Below, in pieces: positions 61,173 to 64,000 of a stretch of 64,000 bases of DNA (the stretch's first letter is position 1; every line of letters begins with the position of its first letter). This stretch comes from Janthinobacterium sp. B9-8 (GTDB lineage Bacteria > Pseudomonadota > Gammaproteobacteria > Burkholderiales > Chitinibacteraceae). A program made the position numbers and the translations under genes. The DNA lies in NCBI RefSeq assembly GCF_000969645.2, contig NZ_CP014222.1, positions 248,001 through 312,000 on the forward strand. Reading direction: 5' to 3'. The notes beneath the pieces were generated by a model. The model saw nothing but the letters and a program-made list of their open reading frames with translations. It searched no databases and had not been told where the DNA came from.

Positions 61173-62399
61173 ATGGCATTGATTGTCCAGAAATATGGCG
61201 GCACCTCGGTAGGCACTACCGAGCGGATTAAAAACGTGGCTCGCCGCGTGGCTAAATTCAAAGCAGAAGGGCACGATATTGTCGTCGCTGTTTCTGCGAT
61301 GTCCGGCGAAACCAATAAGCTGATCGCACTGGCCAAGGAAATTCAGGCCAACCCAGATCCTCGTGAATTGGATGTCATTGTCTCTACCGGTGAGCAAGTC
61401 ACCATTGGCCTATTGGCTATGGCGCTGAAAGAAATCGGCGTTGATGCTGTGAGCTACACCGGTGGTCAGGTCAAGATCCTGACCGACAGCGCGCACACCA
61501 AGGCGCGTATCCAGCATATTGACGATGGTGCAATGCGCAGCGATTTAGCCGCGGGCAAAGTAGTGATTGTCGCGGGTTTCCAAGGCGTAGATGCAGAAGG
61601 CAATATCACGACGCTAGGTCGTGGTGGATCGGACACCACAGGCGTGGCGCTGGCCGCAGCACTGAAGGCCGACGAGTGCCAGATCTATACCGATGTGGAT
61701 GGTGTATATACGACCGATCCACGCGTGGTGCCCGAGGCACGCAAGCTTTCTACCATTACTTTTGAAGAAATGCTGGAAATGGCCAGCTTAGGTTCAAAGG
61801 TATTGCAGACCCGTTCGGTTGAATTTGCCGGTAAATACAATGTGAAGTTACGTGTTTTGTCTTCTTTTCAGGAAGAAGGCGAGGGCACGCTGATTACCTT
61901 CGAGGAAGACAGCAAGATGGAAAAACCCGTTATCTCCGGCATTGCGTTTAATCGTGATGAAGCCCGTATCAATGTGATCGGCGTGCCAGATAAACCGGGC
62001 ATTGCCTACCAGATTTTAGGCCCAGTGGCGGATGCGAATATCGATGTTGATATGATCATCCAAAACGTTGGCCAAGACGGCACAACCGATTTCTCGTTTA
62101 CCGTGCCTAAAAATGATCTGGGCCGCGCGATCAAAGTACTAGAAGGCGCGCAAAGCCAGATCAGCGCTCGCCAGATCAATGGCGACGATAAAATCTGTAA
62201 AGTATCGATTGTGGGCGTGGGTATGCGCTCGCATGTCGGGGTCGCGTCGACGATGTTCAGAACGCTGGCCGAAGAAGGTATTAATATTCAAATGATTTCA
62301 ACTTCCGAGATTAAAATTTCGGTTGTGGTTGATGAAAAGTATCTGGAACTTGCTGTGCGCGTGTTGCATAAAGCGTTTGGTTTGGATGCGATCCAATAA
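61173..62399 (+). CDS. lysC: Aspartate kinase
   Basis: 408 residues. The first step of the lysine/threonine/methionine pathway. The kinase domain begins [17 protein letters not shown] and includes [21 protein letters not shown] and [13 protein letters not shown] (about 170-182). Two ACT domains (about 265-335 and 345-408) allow feedback by lysine or threonine. The length matches the alpha subunit of the alpha2beta2 aspartokinase group; an internal start for a beta subunit is possible but not shown. Confidence 0.97.
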   Translation: MALIVQKYGGTSVGTTERIKNVARRVAKFKAEGHDIVVAVSAMSGETNKLIALAKEIQANPDPRELDVIVSTGEQVTIGLLAMALKEIGVDAVSYTGGQVKILTDSAHTKARIQHIDDGAMRSDLAAGKVVIVAGFQGVDAEGNITTLGRGGSDTTGVALAAALKADECQIYTDVDGVYTTDPRVVPEARKLSTITFEEMLEMASLGSKVLQTRSVEFAGKYNVKLRVLSSFQEEGEGTLITFEEDSKMEKPVISGIAFNRDEARINVIGVPDKPGIAYQILGPVADANIDVDMIIQNVGQDGTTDFSFTVPKNDLGRAIKVLEGAQSQISARQINGDDKICKVSIVGVGMRSHVGVASTMFRTLAEEGINIQMISTSEIKISVVVDEKYLELAVRVLHKAFGLDAIQ

Positions 62400-62478
62400 A
62401 TTGGTTTTATTAAAAAGCATCTGATTCTGTTTTAAAACAAAGTGTGCTGCGTTTTTTTGCGAGGATTGGTGATTTTTG

Positions 62479-62514
62479 AAAGGGGTGCAGAATTTTATAT
62501 TCTGTACCCCTTTT
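62479..62514 (+). terminator. Terminator after lysC
   Basis: AAAGGGGTGCAGAA / TTCTGTACCCCTTT stem with one G-T pair and a T-rich tail. Confidence 0.85.
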
Positions 62515-62607
62515 GTATTTCTCCTTACAAAACAGAGCGCTAGCTAGTGATTGATGTTGGCATGTAAGAAAACGTGTCAAAAACTTAAATTAATTGCAGC
62601 TTAGCGG

Positions 62608-62636
62608 TTGACGGCCTCACGGTGTTTGCGTAGTAT
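62608..62636 (+). promoter_or_regulatory. Sigma-70 promoter of the Ser/Arg/Glu tRNA array
   Basis: TTGACG, 17-base spacer, TAGTAT, then a GC-rich stretch, 14 bases before the tRNA-Ser gene. Confidence 0.78.
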
Positions 62637-62649
62637 TCGGGTCCTTGAC

Positions 62650-62742
62650 GGAGAGTTGGCCGAGTGGTCGAAGGCACTCCCCTGCTAAGGGAGCATACGG
62701 GCAAAACCTGTATCGAGGGTTCGAATCCCTTGCTCTCCGCCA
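62650..62742 (+). tRNA. tRNA-Ser (anticodon GCT)
   Basis: 93 bases with the long variable arm of Ser tRNAs; anticodon loop CTGCTAA; T-arm GAGGGTTCGAATCCCTT; CCA encoded. Confidence 0.97.
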
Positions 62743-62750
62743 AGCATATT

Positions 62751-62827
62751 GCGGCTGTAGCTCAGTTGGATAGAGTATCTGGCTACGAACCAGAGGGTCA
62801 GGAGTTCGAATCTCTTCAGCCGCACCA
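62751..62827 (+). tRNA. tRNA-Arg (anticodon ACG), copy 1
   Basis: Acceptor GCGGCTG/CAGCCGC, anticodon loop CTACGAA; CCA encoded. ACG is converted to ICG by TadA. Confidence 0.97.
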
Positions 62828-62874
62828 TTTAGTTTTTCTGATTAGTCAGTAACACTAAATAGCATTAAAAGTAC

Positions 62875-62949
62875 GATCCCATAGTTTAGCGGTTAGAACA
62901 CTGCCCTTTCACGGCGGCGGCCGGGGTTCGATTCCCCGTGGGATCGCCA
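62875..62949 (+). tRNA. tRNA-Glu (anticodon TTC), copy 1
   Basis: Acceptor GATCCCA/TGGGATC, anticodon loop CTTTCAC, T-arm CGGGGTTCGATTCCCCG; CCA encoded. Confidence 0.97.
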
Positions 62950-62983
62950 GAATTTAGTAGTAAAGTAAGTTCGGAATGATTAG

Positions 62984-63005
62984 GCCGGCTAAGCCGGCTT
63001 TTTTA
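62984..63005 (+). terminator. Terminator inside the tRNA array
   Basis: GCCGGCTAAGCCGGC hairpin followed by TTTTTTA, placed after the first Ser-Arg-Glu group. Partial termination could lower the later copies. Confidence 0.72.
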
Positions 63006-63022
63006 TTTCCTCAGTGTAAGTT

Positions 63023-63099
63023 GCGGCTGTAGCTCAGTTGGATAGAGTATCTGGCTACGAACCAGAGGGTCAGGAGTTCGAATCTCTTCAGCCGCACCA
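63023..63099 (+). tRNA. tRNA-Arg (anticodon ACG), copy 2
   Basis: Identical to copy 1; CCA encoded. Confidence 0.97.
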
Positions 63100-63146
63100 T
63101 TTAGTTTTTCTGATTAGTCAGCAACACTAAATAGTATTAAAAGTAC

Positions 63147-63221
63147 GATCCCATAGTTTAGCGGTTAGAACACTGCCCTTTCACGGCGGCGGCCGGGGTT
63201 CGATTCCCCGTGGGATCGCCA
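63147..63221 (+). tRNA. tRNA-Glu (anticodon TTC), copy 2
   Basis: Identical to copy 1; CCA encoded. Confidence 0.97.
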
Positions 63222-63254
63222 AGATTTAGTTTTGGTGTATAAAGTAGTAACGTT

Positions 63255-63331
63255 GCGGCTGTAGCTCAGTTGGATAGAGTATCTGGCTACGAACCAGAGG
63301 GTCAGGAGTTCGAATCTCTTCAGCCGCACCA
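63255..63331 (+). tRNA. tRNA-Arg (anticodon ACG), copy 3
   Basis: Identical to copies 1 and 2; CCA encoded. Confidence 0.97.
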
Positions 63332-63378
63332 TTTAGTTTTTCTGATTAGTCAGCAACACTAAATAGTATTAAAAGTAC

Positions 63379-63453
63379 GATCCCATAGTTTAGCGGTTAG
63401 AACACTGCCCTTTCACGGCGGCGGCCGGGGTTCGATTCCCCGTGGGATCGCCA
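63379..63453 (+). tRNA. tRNA-Glu (anticodon TTC), copy 3
   Basis: Identical to copies 1 and 2; CCA encoded. Confidence 0.97.
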
Positions 63454-63483
63454 AGTATTGCAAGATTGCATACTGTATAAAAC

Positions 63484-63517
63484 ACCACTCTTCCTTATTG
63501 GTCGAGTGGTTTTTTTA
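63484..63517 (+). terminator. Terminator of the Ser/Arg/Glu tRNA array
   Basis: ACCACTC / GAGTGGT stem and seven T. Confidence 0.85.
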
Positions 63518-63534
63518 CGTCTGAGATTCTTGGT

Positions 63535-64000
63535 CTAGATGTAGGCTCCATCTAATGAGCGCTGTAGCTGGGCTTGAATTCTTGGCACTACAAATTGGAT
63601 AAAGGTTTCATATTTTTTGGGTAACGGGTGGCGGTAGGGGTAAACCAAAAAAAAGGGATAGGGGGCAGGTAGCCAACCATTTAAAACCTCTTGTATGCGG
63701 CCCTGTTGAATAAAGGGCGCAGCCATATAGCTAGGAAGCAGTGCCAAGCCATAGCCTGCCGCAACAACCGCTGCTGTACTGGCATAGCTATCGATAGAAA
63801 ACTGGCTATATAGCTCTATTTGCTCCATTTTACCTTCACGCTCTAATAACCAGCTTTCTTCTTGCTCCTGATGCAAATCACATAAAATACGGTGTGAGGC
63901 TAAATCACAGGGATGTTCTAGCTTGCTTGCTTGTGCTAAATAGGCAGGAGAGGCATAGATACGTTTTTGTGACAGTCCTAAATGCCTTGCTACTAGGTTT
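63535..64000 (-). CDS. LysR-family regulator, C-terminal part (5' end outside window)
   Basis: The frame is open to the right edge, so only the last 155 residues or so of the substrate-binding domain are seen. Typical LysR elements are LVARHLGLSQKRIYASPAYLAQ, the mid-domain SYASTAAVVAAGYGLALLPSYMA and LPAPYPFFLVYPYRHPLPKKYETFIQFV. The DNA-binding half and target genes lie outside. It reads toward the tRNA array and ends 18 bases after its terminator. Confidence 0.88.
   Translation of the reverse strand, partial: NLVARHLGLSQKRIYASPAYLAQASKLEHPCDLASHRILCDLHQEQEESWLLEREGKMEQIELYSQFSIDSYASTAAVVAAGYGLALLPSYMAAPFIQQGRIQEVLNGWLPAPYPFFLVYPYRHPLPKKYETFIQFVVPRIQAQLQRSLDGAYI

Noticed and set aside
62664..62852. 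A 62-codon frame across the tRNA-Ser and tRNA-Arg genes
   Set aside because: It is translated tRNA sequence.
37030..63453. CRISPR array for the repeated tRNA regions
   Set aside because: The repeats are whole tRNA genes or tRNA-derived units, with no short repeat-unique spacer pattern and no cas genes.

Overview
The window reads as ordinary chromosome of a Gram-negative betaproteobacterium, most likely Neisseriales/Chromobacteriaceae (Iodobacter- or Chromobacterium-like). Pointers are the phaC-phaA pair, Mrp, AceK, HrpA, a type II secretion gspC-gspD-gspE run, and a tRNA-Glu of betaproteobacterial type. The genus is inferred from remembered gene content and cannot be proved here. There is no prophage, integrase, intact insertion sequence or CRISPR array. 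The unusual content is in signalling operons, tRNA arrays and several families of intergenic palindromes.

Layout. 1-3.2 kb: a left-truncated hybrid histidine kinase, then a receiver-GGDEF response regulator. 3.3-6.1 kb: lone short flagellin, Dcu-type dicarboxylate transporter, small unknown protein. 6.1-15 kb: Tex, a periplasmic solute-binding protein, glycerophosphodiesterase, a patatin fused to an outer-membrane barrel, a PsiF-like protein, Mrp and a PBP7-type endopeptidase. 15.3-20.9 kb: PHA synthase and thiolase, AceK, FKBP isomerase. 21.2-24.9 kb: a tight operon of YfiN-like diguanylate cyclase, TonB-dependent receptor and YfiR-like periplasmic protein. 25.1-30.1 kb: HrpA and a LysR regulator. 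30.1-35.6 kb: a repeat-rich gap, then a leftward operon of phosphodiesterase-like lipoprotein, tiny lipoprotein and Tat-exported phospholipase C. 35.6-36.7 kb: a PAS-only membrane protein.

36.9-37.9 kb: a leftward tRNA array Val-Asp-Val-Asp-Val-Asp-Val behind a strong promoter, with decayed tRNA-like remnants at both ends. 38.0-42.4 kb: gspC-gspD-gspE. 42.5-45.3 kb: a 72-residue helical protein, then PilZ, START-like, ArnD-like and GNAT genes. 45.3-46.6 kb: a MerR regulator with a textbook operator and a carboxymuconolactone decarboxylase-like fusion. 46.8-51.6 kb: class C beta-lactamase, SDR, hydrolase, chemoreceptor. 52-54.2 kb: divergent selU and selD. 54.2-59.5 kb: non-coding repeats, type II NADH dehydrogenase, DUF455 protein, a small membrane protein, a peptide-binding protein. 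59.8-62.4 kb: alanine racemase and aspartokinase. 62.6-63.5 kb: tRNA-Ser then three tandem tRNA-Arg/tRNA-Glu pairs. The right edge cuts a LysR gene.

Together the genes show strong cyclic-di-GMP investment (two diguanylate cyclases, one PilZ receptor, one YfiR-type repressor), carbon storage and glyoxylate-bypass control, envelope and secretion functions, and selenium-dependent tRNA modification. Intergenic DNA holds at least four recurring repeat types: a CACAGAG-rich repeat (four sites), a TAGGGCGGGTGAAACCCGCG palindrome (two sites), a GTAGGAGTGGCT palindrome (two sites), and a 176-bp element with perfect 21-bp terminal inverted repeats.
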